A stretch of DNA of 64,000 nucleotides from Chrysomallon squamiferum (taxonomy: Eukaryota > Mollusca > Gastropoda > Neomphalida > Peltospiridae), in NCBI GenBank assembly GCA_012295275.1, contig CM022671.1:8853386-8917385 (forward strand). The letters are read 5' to 3'. Position 1 is the first letter of the stretch. The number at the start of each line of letters is the position of its first letter. The notes under the pieces are model-generated. The model saw nothing but the letters and a program-made list of their open reading frames with translations, did no database searches and was not told the origin of the DNA. A program made the translations under genes and the position numbers. This document shows, piece after piece, positions 1-12,680 of this stretch.

Positions 1-535
1 TACCCACCCTGTTTGTGAAATCCTGGCTGTGTCTGAATAAATCTGTTTTTACTTTTTAGAAATAAATTCCAGAACCTTTGTATACAAAAACTGAAATATA
101 GGTTTTTGACTAAACCAGTAAATTCCTTTTACCAACATTTTTGAATAAAAAACCCCAACAAAACAAAACAAAAAATATCCCTGAAAGTATAGGTTTTTGG
201 CTAAAACTGTATATTATATATATTGTTTTTTTAACATTATAAAATTATAAACTCCTTATATCCCAAATTTGTGACTATAAAAAACTGAAGACATATGTTT
301 TTGATTAAAACAAAAAATTCCTTTTACCAAAATTTTATAAAACAAAATTTTATAAAACCCTGAAAGTATAGACTATTGACTAAAACAATATACATATACA
401 TACTTAGGAATTTATGAATATAAAAAGCAGAAGGTGTAGATTTTTTATTAAGACTAAAAATTCCTTTTTACCAAAATTTTTAGATACAAAAAAAGTGAAA
501 GTACCTAGGCTTTTGACTAAAACACAAATTCCGGT
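1..535. repeat. Diverged tandem array, unit roughly 60-120 bp
   Basis: Several imperfect copies share a run of GTATAGGTTTTTGACTAAAA followed by AAATTCCTTTTACCAAAATTTT and then an A-rich ATAAAAA segment with CTGAAAGTATAGG. Copies are visible near 60-180, 185-300, 290-370, 375-480 and 480-535. They are spaced irregularly, which fits an old array with insertions and deletions. It may continue left of the window. No coding potential. Confidence 0.6.
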
Positions 536-995
536 ATTCATTTCATCAATTATTTAATAACTCTATGGGAAAGTAACAAAACAAGGCTGCCAGTGGTAAT
601 ATGTGATAATGTTTGCCAGACACGCCACTGTTTGATTTGCTCATCGCAGAACTGCTTGACAACCCATCCACCATGGGACATGACATGCATGTAATTTGGC
701 GATGAGCTCGAGAACAGTGCGAAAGATAATGGTTGTGTCTCAAGATGGGTAATCAGCATGTATTAATAATATCACACTCGCAGAAGCATTTCACACAGAA
801 ATATCAGCCTTCGGAATCAAATTTAAGCTCGGAGGTATAATACATGTGCATGAGTTTCTGTAATAAGGGCCAGCATTAACAATCAAGTCACAGCACTGTG
901 GTGTTTAGTTCTGATCAGTCTTACACAGGGATATTCTGGATCATGTTGTCATTTGAAATAGGATGGCAGGATTAAAATCCCTGTTGTTGTTTATT

Positions 996-1290
996 AATTT
1001 GAATTGAAAAACTGTACTGCTACATTCAAATGAAAAACCCAGTTTTAAAGTTTCAGCTGCTGCATTTGAATCAAAATTCCAATAAGTATATCTGAATGAA
1101 AATCACAAAAACTTCATTTAAAATGAAATCATATCTTTTGAATTAAATCCCACTTGTTCCATTTAAAATGAAAACTGTCATTAAGTTTAATTTAAAAGAC
1201 TCTGATTTTATCTGTTTTAATAACATGAACCAAAATATCAGCTGTTATTAAATTTTGCAAAAATCTCAGTTGCTATTTAATTAAACCAGT
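996..1290. repeat. Very diverged short tandem array (TTTGAATGAAAA-like units)
   Basis: The motif TTTGAAT/TTTAAAATGAAAA recurs about every 25-45 bases (for example near 998, 1026, 1066, 1091, 1117, 1139, 1160 and 1188), with variable sequence between. It is probably an old array close to the limit of recognition. Confidence 0.4.
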
Positions 1291-1693
1291 CTTTTCACTG
1301 AATAAACTTTTGAACTGTACTTTGACTTAGAATTCTCGAAATTACTCAAATTCTATTATTGTCTCTTATTGCTAAACAGATAGACTGAAATGATTGGAAA
1401 TACACTAAAAACCATTACAGATATCTATAGCATTTCTAAGTCTTGACAAACAAGATGCCAGGGATAACGTTGGTTAGCCTAGTTATAAAAATAAATTCAG
1501 GTGAACAAACGTAAGATATGCAAATTGACCTGATTATCTAATAATACAACAGATTTACTGCTTTCTCCGCTCATATTTCTTCTGGTTATTGACATTCTGT
1601 CAAGATGAAAAGTCATCAAAAATTTATGCTTAGACTGCAGTGATCTCATTTCAACATTTCAGTGAAATAATTCTGTGATAAGAAACATAATCA

Positions 1694-1860
1694 ATACACA
1701 GACACACATACATACATACAAAGATAGAGAAATATATACATACATACATGTGTATATACACACACACATACATGCACATGTATATACACCCATATACATA
1801 TGTGCACAAACATTAATAAATACAAACGTATACATACATGCATACACACAAACATACACA
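1694..1860. repeat. CACA/CATA microsatellite
   Basis: Compound imperfect repeat of ACAC and ACATACATAC. It opens reading frames on both strands that encode only Y/I/H/T or C/V/M strings, so these are not genes. Confidence 0.9.
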
Positions 1861-2224
1861 TAGCATATAATAATCTTCAAATTAACATGTATATTAAGTT
1901 GTATTTATCATAACATAGCATATTAACCATGTTAGGTTTTATCATTTTTGAAAATTAGGTGTTTTTTTAATAATAATAACAATGAATGGAAGACTTTTTT
2001 TTTTCATTATTATTATATTTGTGCCAGTAATAAATAAATTGTGAGCTGCATACCTTTCATTGCATGATACACAGAAAGTGATAGCTTCCAATTTTAGATT
2101 CATTTCCTCTGGGATGGATTGTGGGATTGAATTGAAATGAATTTTTCTGTTAGATGTCCATGAATTTCTAACATGCTGAAGGAAGGTAGAAATGTTTTAT
2201 TTACTGAGATACACATTTTTAAAA

Positions 2225-2410
2225 TCTATGTACATATATACATATATTCATACATACATTGTTACCCATACATATACATATACATACATTCATATACACA
2301 CAGACACATATATATATTCACACACATACACACATTCACATGTAAACACATATATATACATTAACACACACAAACACACATACAGCCATACACTTGTACA
2401 CGCATACCTA
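2225..2410. repeat. CATA/CACA microsatellite
   Basis: Imperfect (CATA)n and (ACAC)n mixture with interspersed TATA runs. The open frames over it are low-complexity artefacts. Confidence 0.9.
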
Positions 2411-3782
2411 ATATACATAATTAGAGATGAAACCTAACATCATCATGCAGGAGTAAACTACTTTTTATGCACATTCCCATAGACAAAACATATGCCATAA
2501 TATGTGATAAATCAGCAAAGGAACACTGGTTGGATTGGGAAATAACTCAGTGAGAGTACAAAGAAGGAATGATGCTACAGCTATGTATGTGTGTTCTTCA
2601 TTTGTTTGGTTGGCTGTTATTTCAGTCAGGGCTCAAGGATGACTAATTGCATTCAAGATGGTTTGGAAATTGAGTTAAAGTTTTTGTGACCAAAATTTAC
2701 AAATAGTGTATGACTGTGTTTACAAATTCTGTCTTATATTTGGGTTAATATAATCGTGTATGAGGGTGTATACATGTGTATGAACATATATGGGTGTGTT
2801 CATATGTATAGAGAGAAGATGAACCAGAAAATAATGTGATGTTAAAGATAATTTAGTTTATTTAGTTTGTTTGTCTATTTACAAGATCTTTAAAATGTGG
2901 ATGAACAGAACAAGTGATTTGAATACAGAGGTAACAAACTGTATGGCCAAGTTTATAACATCACTGAATATAGCAGATGGTCTTCTATTGAATTACAAAT
3001 TCAGTTAAAAGTCAATAACTTTATGATGGACTGTAGAGTCTGAGTGAATGCAGTTGAAATACAAAACAAAATGAAGCAGCAATTCAGTTAAAGTGTGTGT
3101 GCCTATGTATATAAACTGATTTGCACTTTTTAATGAATGACTTTGCAAATCGATAAAAATTCATGTAAATAACTCTAGCATTAAATAAATTCAGCAGGTA
3201 GTCTGATTTTAGAGGTAACTGAGTACAAAATAATTTAAAACTGTTATTACTGTAAGCTGAGATTTACATGCTTCTCAATTTTTAATCATTATGGAACATT
3301 TAAAGCTGAATTTAGTTCTTGTAATTCAAAACTTATTGATAGATTAGTGTTAATTGTTTAAAATACAAATTATTTCATCCATATCAAACAAATACTCAAT
3401 TATTGATAACTGCTATTTGAAAAGAAAGTATTTATTTTTATGAAACACTAAAAAGTGCTGAGGCCAGTTCTTGAAGAAATGGTATTAACAGTAAATGACA
3501 ACTGACAAACAAAAACACTTTCAGGATTAAAATATTCAGTGAGGTCTTTTTAATTTATTTTCATTTTTGTTTTAGTATCTATACACCTTAAAGATTTACA
3601 CTGTTAGATAAATTCTCATGGTTTTACCACGCTTTTTTTTTTTTTTACATCAGTCAGTAACTTTTAATCATTTTTAACTGATGATCCTAGACTCCTACAA
3701 TGATTCAGAGTCAGATATAGCACCAGTTCAGTAAAGAACTGGAGTTGCCCTGTTTTAGCAGAGTTTTGTATTGATCATCAGC

Positions 3783-3796
3783 TGCTGAGTTCAGCA
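3783..3796. promoter_or_regulatory. MARE-like palindrome
   Basis: TGCTGAGTTCAGCA has two perfect inverted TGCTGA half-sites separated by GT. The 14-bp Maf recognition element (C-MARE) is TGCTGACGTCAGCA, so only the two central bases differ. It sits in a non-repetitive island (about 3690-3990). Binding is inferred from motif resemblance only. Confidence 0.3.
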
Positions 3797-5036
3797 AACA
3801 TTGGTACTGTCACCATTCTGCTGATCTTTTCTAATTGCTTTTCTCCGATGGCTCAATGGTGACAGGAAACACTTTTTTGACAAGCTTTTCACTAGTCGAG
3901 TGATGTTTGCACGGCTCATTTGAGAATTGTAATCTTTAACAGCAGTTATATTGGCTTGGCTAAGATACTTCACTTAATTGTATTAGCAAGGAATAAATGG
4001 ACTTTTTTTTCTTTTTCTGGCTGACCTTACTCTGTCTGGTGTGACATCTGACATATGTGGCTAAGAAAAGAAAACAGCATCATTCACATTTTCTGTTCTG
4101 TTCACAGGTGTATAATAATAAAGAAGACAGAATGACATCATCCATGAATTGTTTTGTCAGCAGGGTTGTAAATGTACTGTCAAACTTTATCATTAGAAAA
4201 GATTGTAAGAAATGAAACATGACATGTATAATGAATTTGTCTATTTAAGATACTATGAAGGTTCATTTAATTACTGATAATTTTAGGCTAAAGGAACAAC
4301 ATTTTTATTTATATTTAAAACAGAAATCTCAGAGGTACAATAAATAATATTACATAAAATTGTTTCATACCAAAATATATAAGGTAATGTATAAGTAATG
4401 AATTTTAATTTTCATACTAAATAACTGATCGAAATAACAGCTTTTTTTTTCACCTTCCTCTATAAAGAGTAGCACATATATACTAGCATTTTACACTCCA
4501 TTATTATAATATCTATATTATTAGCAAACTTTTAGTTTTTTTAATAATTCAATTTATTCTTCTTATAGAATAGCTGATTATTACACACTACATGTTTTGA
4601 TATATTGAATTCAATTATATCCATATTTAATACAATTACCTTGATATCTGAATTACTAATAAATGGTCCTTTTTTTTAATCTAATTAATTCCACTATTAA
4701 ATAATTGACTGAAACACCTAGCATGTTGTGAAATATTTGGAACAGCATACACCTGATTGCTACGAGGTAACTATCAATAATGCATGATGGGAAATGTAAT
4801 TAATTTGATCACTGACTTCTGGAGGTGGGTTTTTGGTGGGAGGAACAGATGTTGTGGGAACACTGTGGAGAAGCTGCAAGTTGCTGATGAATTATGTATT
4901 ACCGGTTTTCCTCTTTGGGAGTTCTCCAGTTGTCAAGTCATTCACAGGCTGTGAGAAAAGTCAGCTCAGAATACAGAGAGCTGGTCAGTTAATCTTCCTG
5001 TAACTGTTTTGTTAATACAGCTTAATTTGTACTGTT

Positions 5037-5101
5037 CATGTATGTATGTATGTATGTATATGTGTATATTGTGTGAGTGTGTGTGTGTATATGTGTGTAC
5101 A

Positions 5102-5138
<37 letters not shown>

Positions 5139-5156
5139 ATGTATGTATGTATGTGG
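5037..5156. repeat. TGTA/TG compound microsatellite
   Basis: (TGTA)n, then (TG)n, then (TGTA)n, ending directly at the dispersed repeat that starts at 5157. Read on the minus strand, it is a CATA tail following that repeat. Confidence 0.9.
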
Positions 5157-5310
5157 TTTAGGATTTTGAATATGCTGTGTCTGATTAGACTCATAGACAA
5201 TATTCAGAATGCTCTGGAACAGGAGGACAAAGTCCAATCATGACCTCACAAACCCTGTCTGATGCCACTACTGAGACTTGAACATATGTCACCCATTTGG
5301 CCATCAAGAC
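5157..5310 (-). repeat. Dispersed SINE-like repeat with CATA tail (copy 1)
   Basis: This stretch is clearly related to 25636-25790. Shared blocks include AATGCTCTGG, GTCCAATCATGAC, TCACAAACCCTGTC and GAGACTTGAA. Read on the minus strand, it carries a GTTCAAGTCTC motif that fits a pol III B box (positions 5283-5273), and it ends in AAAATCCTAAA followed by CATA repeats. A box A at normal spacing was not found, so the tRNA origin is unproven. The orientation is inferred from the tail. Confidence 0.65.
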
Positions 5311-5374
5311 AACTTCATAAAAAGTTGCTCAATAACCTAGGATAATCATAGCTTCCCATGAAGCCATGATTACC

Positions 5375-5500
5375 ATGTATGTATGTATGTATGTATGTAT
5401 GTATGTCTGAGTGTGAGTATGTGTTTGTATGTATGTATATGTTTGTATGTTTTTATGTGTGTGTTTGAATGTATGTATATCATTATAGGTGTGTGTGTGT
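5375..5500. repeat. TGTA/TGTG microsatellite
   Basis: Imperfect (TGTA)n grading into TGTG and TTGTATG variants, leading into the 22-bp minisatellite that follows. Confidence 0.85.
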
Positions 5501-5502
5501 GT

Positions 5503-5690
5503 GTCTAAGTTTGTATGTATGTCTCTCTAAGGTTGTATGTATGTCTCACTAAGGTTGTATGTATGTCTCACTAAGGCTGTATGTATGTCTTACTAAGGCT
5601 GTATGTATGTCTCACTAAGTTTGTATATATGTCTCACTAAGTTTGTATGTATGTCTCTCTAAGGTTGTATGTATGTCTCTCTGGTCGTCT
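5503..5690. repeat. 22-bp minisatellite, about 8-9 copies
   Basis: Unit GTTGTATGTATGTCTCACTAAG with single-base variants (GTT/GCT, CTCA/CTCT/CTTA). Copy starts at about 5531 and 5553 confirm the 22-bp period. It seems to have grown out of the neighbouring TGTA repeat. Confidence 0.9.
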
Positions 5691-6289
5691 GCCTGTCTCT
5701 CTCTGTATGTACATACATACTGTAACTGTTAATGCATTGTCATGGTTTAAACATATTAATGCATTAAGTGCACATGTACAGCTCTCAATAAAAAGATGTT
5801 GTTTGCAAACAGGAATAGCTGTCTGTGTATGACCCACAGTAAGATCAATACATCTAGTATGTGGACAATTTCCTTGTGTAACAACATCTCTGCTTCCCTT
5901 CTCTGTGTTTATTGCTAATTTATTGTCCTGGCATTGATTTCTTCACAGTTTGTTAATGAATCAACTCAACATTGTCAAGTCTGTCTAATGTCATGCCATT
6001 TACAAGAACTGTAGCAAGAAAATTGATGTTTCTGTTACTTAAATAAAATGTTCAACTGTTGTCTGTGCATAGATATGTTTGGTATTGTGAGGTCCCAAGA
6101 CAGCCATACTTGAATGTATTCCTGACGAAAGCATTGTAAAAATTACCTAAATCCACATTTGTAAGATAATAGTCATTCCAAAAATGAATTTTTTTATCAG
6201 ATGTTAGTTATGTTAAATGAAAATTATACTTTTTTTAATGTTTATTGTTTGTTAATATTATGTTAAATATTTAATTTTAAATGTGTATG

Positions 6290-6395
6290 TATATAAGTAT
6301 ATACATGTATATTTGTACGTGCATATATATATGTATATATGTATGTATGCATGTATGCATGTATGTTTGTATGTATGTATGTATGAATGAATGCA
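6290..6395. repeat. TATA/TGTA/TGCA microsatellite
   Basis: Imperfect (ATGT)n with TATA and TGCATG interruptions. Confidence 0.85.
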
Positions 6396-6474
6396 TAATG
6401 CTGTAAAACAAAAACAAATATCATGTACATTACTTATATATTAAAGTAAGATTTTATTTCCTATACCCAAGACA

Positions 6475-6600
6475 GCACATACCACTGACTGTGATACATT
6501 AAACAAGGCAAACAGTATGGAATGGGAGTAGCCACACAAGACTACCCTCTCCATGCCTTGGTAGAAACTTCAGTTACCAGAATAATTGATTAATTGAATG
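6475..6600 (+). repeat. Possible degraded molluscan SINE core fragment
   Basis: CCACTGACTGTGATACATTA, a GGCAAACAGTATGG block and GGGAGTAGCCACACAAG weakly resemble successive parts of the SINE core seen better at 12303-12680 (CCACGACTGGTATATCAAAGG, GTGGTATG, GAGTAGCCCATGAAG; comparison from memory). This is a weak call. Confidence 0.3.
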
Positions 6601-8384
6601 AGTAATAACAAAACAGTGTTGTTGGAACACAAACATGTTAGTTCTCATTAAATGGTATTCACTGTTCTTGTAGCTGTTTATCCACAGTTAACAATGTTGT
6701 AGGCTGTCGTCTATCATTAATTGATTTTGTTTCTGCACACTGGAGCCTGATGTGTACAATCTTGATTTAATGAGCACCAGGATCAGTGTGTTTGGTGTGA
6801 CGGGCGTTCTCAATGAGATAATGTTACTGTGTAATGTTAAGTTCAGACCATCACTGTACTCATTATATGCATGTACATAATCATGTACAATACACACACA
6901 AACACATAAAAATATAAGACAGAAATTATAGTTATTTTATACATAACCAGCTAGCAAGAGAGATAAACACAGACACACACAAATACTAACAACCAGCCAC
7001 ATAAACACAAATATAAATATATATAAAAAGAGTAAATCATAATTATGTATCATAACCAGACACAGACAAATACTAATAACCATACACATTATGAATACAC
7101 ACAAATGTAGTTGGTTATATGTATGTTTGTGTTTGCACATTCATGTACTAATTTTCATGTTGATGAGTACCACATGACAGACAAACCATGCATGTTATTT
7201 TGAAGAAAAGTGCTATGTCATATATATGTCTAACTATATTATGTATGTGTGTGTGTGTGGTGTGTGTATAATGTATTTGTATAGTAAAGAAAGAAGACAT
7301 TTATGGCCATAATTAAATTATGAATGTACAACAGTATAGAACACAAATGACAAAAAGCACTGACCATGCAGTTAGTGTGACCTAGTTTTTTTCTCAAAGC
7401 AATCTAGAGGTTTTTTCAGTCAGGTAATTTAACAAGCTGTACAAAACTGAATAATCACTTTGATTCAGATTCTGTCTGCTGACTGCAGATTATGATTTGC
7501 AGCCATTAACTGCACCTGTAGCACTCTATCATTCACAACCCATCATTAAAAAAAAATAATAATAATAATAAAAAAAAAGAACAGAAAAGATTTCTCACAA
7601 ACATGAATTATAAGATCAATAAATGACCATTCTGTGAGGACAGAATATTAATGTCATGAGAAATTCCTTCTCAGTATTAGACGATTGTAGCCAAGCAGGA
7701 CTGTAAGCCATTTATCTATTACTGAGTGTTTTGCTTTGTCACACAAAGGGATTGCCTTGTCTTAGACAGGCTGAGCTTGGTGAGACTCTCAGCGAATGTA
7801 TTAGTTTAATACCACGGTTCACTTTTTAAAAAGAAAATAAACAGTTTTTAAGTAATGATTTAAGAGTTTGTTTAGAAATCTGTGTGATGTCATGAGAATG
7901 GAACAGTGAGTTTACTGAAATGAGATGATGTTATCCTTATTAATGACAGATATTTCTAACAGAATTATTACACGCCTCTGGTTGTTTACAAACAGGTCTG
8001 CTAATAGTGGTCGTAAGTCAAGCCCATGTGAGGCATGCTTTAAATTCATGGCAACACCCTCTTCTGATTACCTTCATGATCATTCAGCATTATTTATAAC
8101 AGATTTCACTGGTCAGATAGGATGCCTGGTTTAAATTTATATTGTTAGTAATGAGAGGATAAAACATTCCAAAGTTTTTTTATAAGCAAAGTTAAGTGAG
8201 TTGTATGCATGTCACCTGTTTATAGAATTATTTTCTTCTAGATGAGACAAGTTAACAGAAAACTATTCATTTATACAGAAAATATGAATACATTAAATTA
8301 AAAATACTCTTATCCTTCACTTTCTCTTCTTTTCCCCCGAGTCTATATGTCTAAAATAACACATGCACACACAAATACATATTA

Positions 8385-8432
8385 TACATGCATATTTATA
8401 CACACAAAAACACAACACACACACACACACAA
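8385..8432. repeat. CA-rich microsatellite
   Basis: Imperfect CACA with a run of about nine CA units. Confidence 0.8.
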
Positions 8433-8747
8433 AACTAGGATTGACCAGTTAAATTTGTATCACTATCATCATTTCAGTGGAAATATAATATTTATATGAA
8501 TACAATTATATACAAAATGCACTCACACACAGTAAAAACTTTAAGAAAGTTTATAAGGAACAGTTTACAAATGGTTTAATTAAAAAATATATTTAGATGG
8601 AATATAAACATTTTTTAATTATTTTATTCTCATTAAATTTTTAAAAATATGTATTTTAATAATTGTTTTATTTTCATTAATGTTTTTAAAATATTTTATT
8701 ATTATTTTATTTTTATGGTAATATTTGTATTTTTATTTTATTTTCAG

Positions 8748-8829
8748 GGTAGACCTATGGGCAAAAAATCTGACATCCTATTTATTAAGTATTTCTGATA
8801 CTGTGACAGGAGCAGGATACATGGAGGAG
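8748..8829 (+). CDS. CACNA2D3: Voltage-gated calcium channel alpha-2/delta subunit (alpha-2/delta-3-like), N-terminal exon A
   Basis: This exon encodes 27 residues after one base of a split codon: VDLWAKNLTSYLL through to GAGYMEE. The acceptor is TTTATTTTATTTTCAG (AG at 8746-8747) and the donor is GAG|GTATGT. It enters in phase 2 (one base completing a codon) and exits in phase 0. From memory, the start aligns with VKLWASAF in vertebrate alpha-2/delta-3 near the N terminus of mature alpha-2, and the following residues align to the helix before the KYKEY segment. An NLT sequon for N-glycosylation is present, as expected for a heavily glycosylated extracellular subunit. Alpha-2/delta proteins raise surface expression of CaV1/CaV2 channels and help organise synapses. 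On its own the match is short. Phase and continuity with the exon at 47094 make it convincing. The signal peptide is not in the window. Confidence 0.78.
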
Positions 8830-9795
8830 GTATGTAGACTTTTTATTTTAATGTCTCCTTTCATTTTACATACACACCATTTAGCCAAATCAAGAAATAT
8901 GATACACATATATTTACACATGCACCAGCAGGATATATTGTTTTTAAATGTAATTATAAATAAAATTATGCCCCAGAAGATTTAACCCACCTCTTAATTG
9001 GGGATTATGTAGTTCAGAATTTTTGTTTCCTTTCAAGTTCCATTCATTTCTTTCTTTCTTCCTCTCTATCTTTCTTTTAATCTCAGCATTTAGTTACTTC
9101 CATTTATATATCTAGTTACTTTCCTCTTTTCTCTGTCAGTGTGCAAAGTTATTAGTTCCATATACATGTGTTTATGGTGTGTGTGTGTATTTGTGTCCTT
9201 AACCATTGTTGGAAGACGTAAATGTATGCCTCAGATATCAGTATATTAGATATTTAATAAATTGCTAACTCATTTAATACAAAATATTAAAAAATTGTAC
9301 GATGTGTATTATTTTCACCACGCTGTATTCAGGACACGTGCAGCTAACAATGAAAAATATTACTGAAATAAACTGAAACACCCACACATTATTATTAAAA
9401 AAAAAAACAAATAGGAAAAAGTTAGACTTTCATTTCATTCTCATGTGCCTTGCATGTGTGTTATTATACACTGCTAAATCAGCAACATGCTTTGCTAAAA
9501 GACAAATAAACAAATAAATCTAATCACAAATCGATGTCACTTGTTAAAAACAGTGGAAGGCGGTAGAGCAGGGTATAGCATCCTGTTATTACCAGTGTTG
9601 ACATATTGACTTTTCTTTTAGCTTACACTTAATCATAGATCATTCAAACAAGTGGGAAGAAACTCTGTGTGTGATAATTGTTGGCCTGTTATAGACACAG
9701 TGAAAACACATTAACAAGTTTTCCTGTTTTTCTTCTCTGTTCACACATTAGAGTGATCTCAGTTATTGATCAACATTTAATATCTGTTATGTAAA

Positions 9796-9845
9796 CACAC
9801 ACACACACACACACACACATGCACACACACACATGTACATACACA
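9796..9845. repeat. CA microsatellite
   Basis: (CA)n of about 15 units with ATGCACA and ATGTACATAC interruptions. Confidence 0.9.
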
Positions 9846-10355
9846 CACATTACAGATTTTATATCTTAGGTATATAATGTGTGTGTGTAAGATGTATTTT
9901 TAGGTTAATATATATATATATATTTTACATAACTCATAGATGTGTAAAATATTGAATTTAATAATATATTATTTGCTTATCAACTAATAATGAAGTTTTA
10001 ATTATTCTTAGAGGTTGCTAAAACCCATGTTAATGAACAGATAACATTCTCTTGACTTCACTACAAAGTTACTAGTTCCATCACATAAATAAATAATATT
10101 CTACTATCTGTTAATCTCAGGCTATTAATAGATGTTAAACATTAATTTTAATCAACAGATAAGATTATATATCATAAATTGCTGTATATCATTATATCAT
10201 AGAGGTATATATATCACTCTTTGATCAATTGTGTAATCTAACAGGGTTTTTTAACATAATTTGCTATATATCATACATTTGTGTGTGGGTAGGTGTGTAT
10301 ATGTACATATAATTCAAATCTTATAGTTTTTTTGACTTCAGCTGCTATATATCAC

Positions 10356-10358
<3 letters not shown>

Positions 10359-10392
<34 letters not shown>
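10359..10392. repeat. TA microsatellite
   Basis: Almost pure (TA)n, about 16 units. Confidence 0.9.
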
Positions 10393-10393
<1 letters not shown>

Positions 10394-11079
10394 ATCAATA
10401 CATTATGCTGGATATCACCATATACTATACCCTGAAGTATACAGTTTTGGAATATAATTTCTGTTCACAGACTAAATTTTCTGCATGATTTCATAAGTCT
10501 GCTGGTTTTGGTACTGAAGACACAGATACAAAATTTATTAGTATAATTTATTAATATTTAACAAAGTGATTGTGTGCAGTCAGTACCGTAGCTGTCAGAT
10601 GTGTGACAATTTAAATATTTAGAGCTGCTCACTCTGTCGCCTTTTATTTCTTTCCAATAAAACACATTTCATGACAGGTTTCTTATTTATAATGGGATTA
10701 TTTTACAGCAGGTTGTAGCAACATATAAATATTTCACACCTATATCACATTAAGAGTGAAGAGTATACACAATTTCATTTTATGGGCAGATATTATTGTC
10801 ATATCAGTAACGAAATTTACAGTGTATATATTTACATTTATTAGCCATATGTTTTTTAAATAAATGAATAAATAAATAAATAAATGTTAATACCCAAAAT
10901 AATCATGTTCATCTCTGAGTAGCTGGATATGTAAAGTATATTATTTTCTAGTCAGACTTTAAATTTCCCTGGCATACAGTATTGACATGAAAATGTAACA
11001 ACTTCATTTTGAATTATTGTGCACTAATAAGATCTGCTTTAAAGTTCTATATTCTATACTTTGTGGATATCTAATGTAT

Positions 11080-11810
11080 AAAAAATATAGATAAATGAAT
11101 GAATGAATGAATAAATTAATAAATAAATAGATAAATAAATAAAAAATAAAAAAATAAAAAAATAAATGAGAAATAAGAAAGAAAACATACATAAAGTAAT
11201 AAGTAAATGAAAATAAAAATATGTTTGAAAAAAAATAAAAGATTTTTAAAGACGAAGAAAATAAATTTAAAAAATCAGACTTAATTGACTTTGTGTGAAA
11301 TCAGGTCAGACATATTAGTGTATTTGTTTATAAATAAATAACTCGCTATGGATTTTCTTGTCAATAAATAAACTCTCTATTTACACATTGAAGCATTAGT
11401 CTACCTTTGAAATCAATAAACACCACGTACTTTACTGTCAAGGTTAAGGTTCTTTTTTTATCTCACACCTTTGTATGCCTATTTTTAAAATGAAAATAAA
11501 AAAAAAAACAATAACAATAATACAAAAATAAAAAATAAAAAATAAAAATAAAATTTGAAAATAAAAATTAAATAATTATGACATTGTAACAACCCAAATA
11601 AAATAAATTCTAGAAAAAGATCATTAGAAATAAACTTTTATTTTGAAAATTAGGTATCAAAAGCTATAAGTAAAGAATTAAAAATAAAATTTAAAGCTAT
11701 GAAAATATAATGAAATAATACTATAAAATTATAAATGTAAAGACATCAAAATAAAATAAAATAATAAAATTAAGAAATATTAAAATAAGAATAAGGAAGA
11801 AAGAAAATAG
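11080..11810. repeat. A-rich region with AATA/AATG repeats
   Basis: (AATG)n and (AAATA)n-type tracts at 11085-11165 and 11490-11570, followed by very A-rich sequence to about 11810. It contains no recognisable gene. The minus-strand open frame here is an F/Y/I low-complexity translation. Confidence 0.7.
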
Positions 11811-12302
11811 CTGTATTACAAGATAATCCTGTTTAGGTGTCTATTTTTGTAGACAAATTTAAGAAGTCTGGTTCATAACCTGAACAGATGCAGTTACAAC
11901 ATGACACAGAGACAATAACAAACATATCTAATACACTGCTCCAGTCCTCTGTGTTCATTTCCTTCACAAATCTATAAGTTACATTATGCCTGTTACAACA
12001 GGACAAAATTAAGTTTGCCCTCCAACATTCTGTATTTGGAATTTGACCAATATTGAGAATCTTCTCAAAATTGGCAGATGAAATGAGTGAGAGAGAGAGA
12101 GAGAGATGTGATTATGTTTTGGCAAATGTTCACAACCTTCTGTTGAATTACAACCAATGTACCTGTGATTTTTGTGTGTCATATTTTTCATGACAGAAGA
12201 AAATTTGATGTATCAATATAATATTAATGTGTCGTGTTGTGAAAATATGTCATATAATTGTAAGTAGTGAATTTTATATCAATGCACTGTGCAACTGTAT
12301 AA

Positions 12303-12680
12303 ATGGAGGGGTGGCTGTGTAGCTTGATGGTAAAAACACATACCTGGGGTGTGATAGGTGTCTGATGGGGTGTGGTAGGGTGTGATAGGGGTGTGATGGT
12401 TTCTGGGATCATTCCTCCACAGTAAGACAACAGGTCTGTTTTTTCAACTCTGCTGATGTCCCCATGACTTTTTTTTTTTCCAAAAGCTTTAGTGTATGCT
12501 GTTTTATCATGTAAAAAACACCTTGTTACTCATAAAAAAAGAGAGAAGAAGCCAGTAATGTGTCAGGCTTCCTCTCTAATTATCTGTAAAGACTTTGACC
12601 ATTTATATGATGCTGTATAATTGTTGATTAAAATTACATTGAATGGGTCATGAAATAAAACCATTCTTTCCTTCCATATT
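12303..12680 (+). mobile_element. tRNA-derived SINE of a molluscan family, near full length
   Basis: A box A-like TAGCTTGATGGT lies at 12320-12331 and a box B-like GGATCATTCC at 12406-12415. The long core follows in family order: a diverged GTATGCTGTTTTATC block, CACCTTGTTACTCATAAAA, GAGAGAAGAAGCC and AGGCTTCCTCTCTAATTATC. The 3' end GGTCATGAAATAAAACCATT followed by CTTTCCTTCC matches, from memory, the family end GTCGTTAAATAAAACATTTCC. The A-B spacing is enlarged by a local GTGTGATAGGG-type duplication at about 12349-12395. It is transcribed by pol III if active, but this copy is diverged and presumably dead. This is the best copy in the window. Confidence 0.8.

Larger units (their letters stand above)
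1..8747 (+). other. Presumed intron of the alpha-2/delta gene (left part, truncated by window edge)
   Basis: No exon could be recognised here. Because the first visible exon (from 8748) begins with the last base of a split codon, at least one upstream coding exon with the signal peptide must exist, and I infer that this stretch is intron. It holds blurred tandem arrays at 1-535 and about 1000-1290, CATA/CACA microsatellites at 1694-1860 and 2225-2410, TGTA microsatellites around a dispersed repeat at 5037-5500, and a 22-bp minisatellite at 5503-5690. A non-repetitive island lies at 3690-3990. The remaining sequence is AT-rich and unremarkable. It could instead hold a small 5' exon that I failed to see. 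Confidence 0.6.

Noticed and set aside
12303-12420. Possible tRNA gene
   Set aside because: A and B boxes are present but no acceptor stem or cloverleaf can be formed, and the downstream sequence continues into a SINE body.
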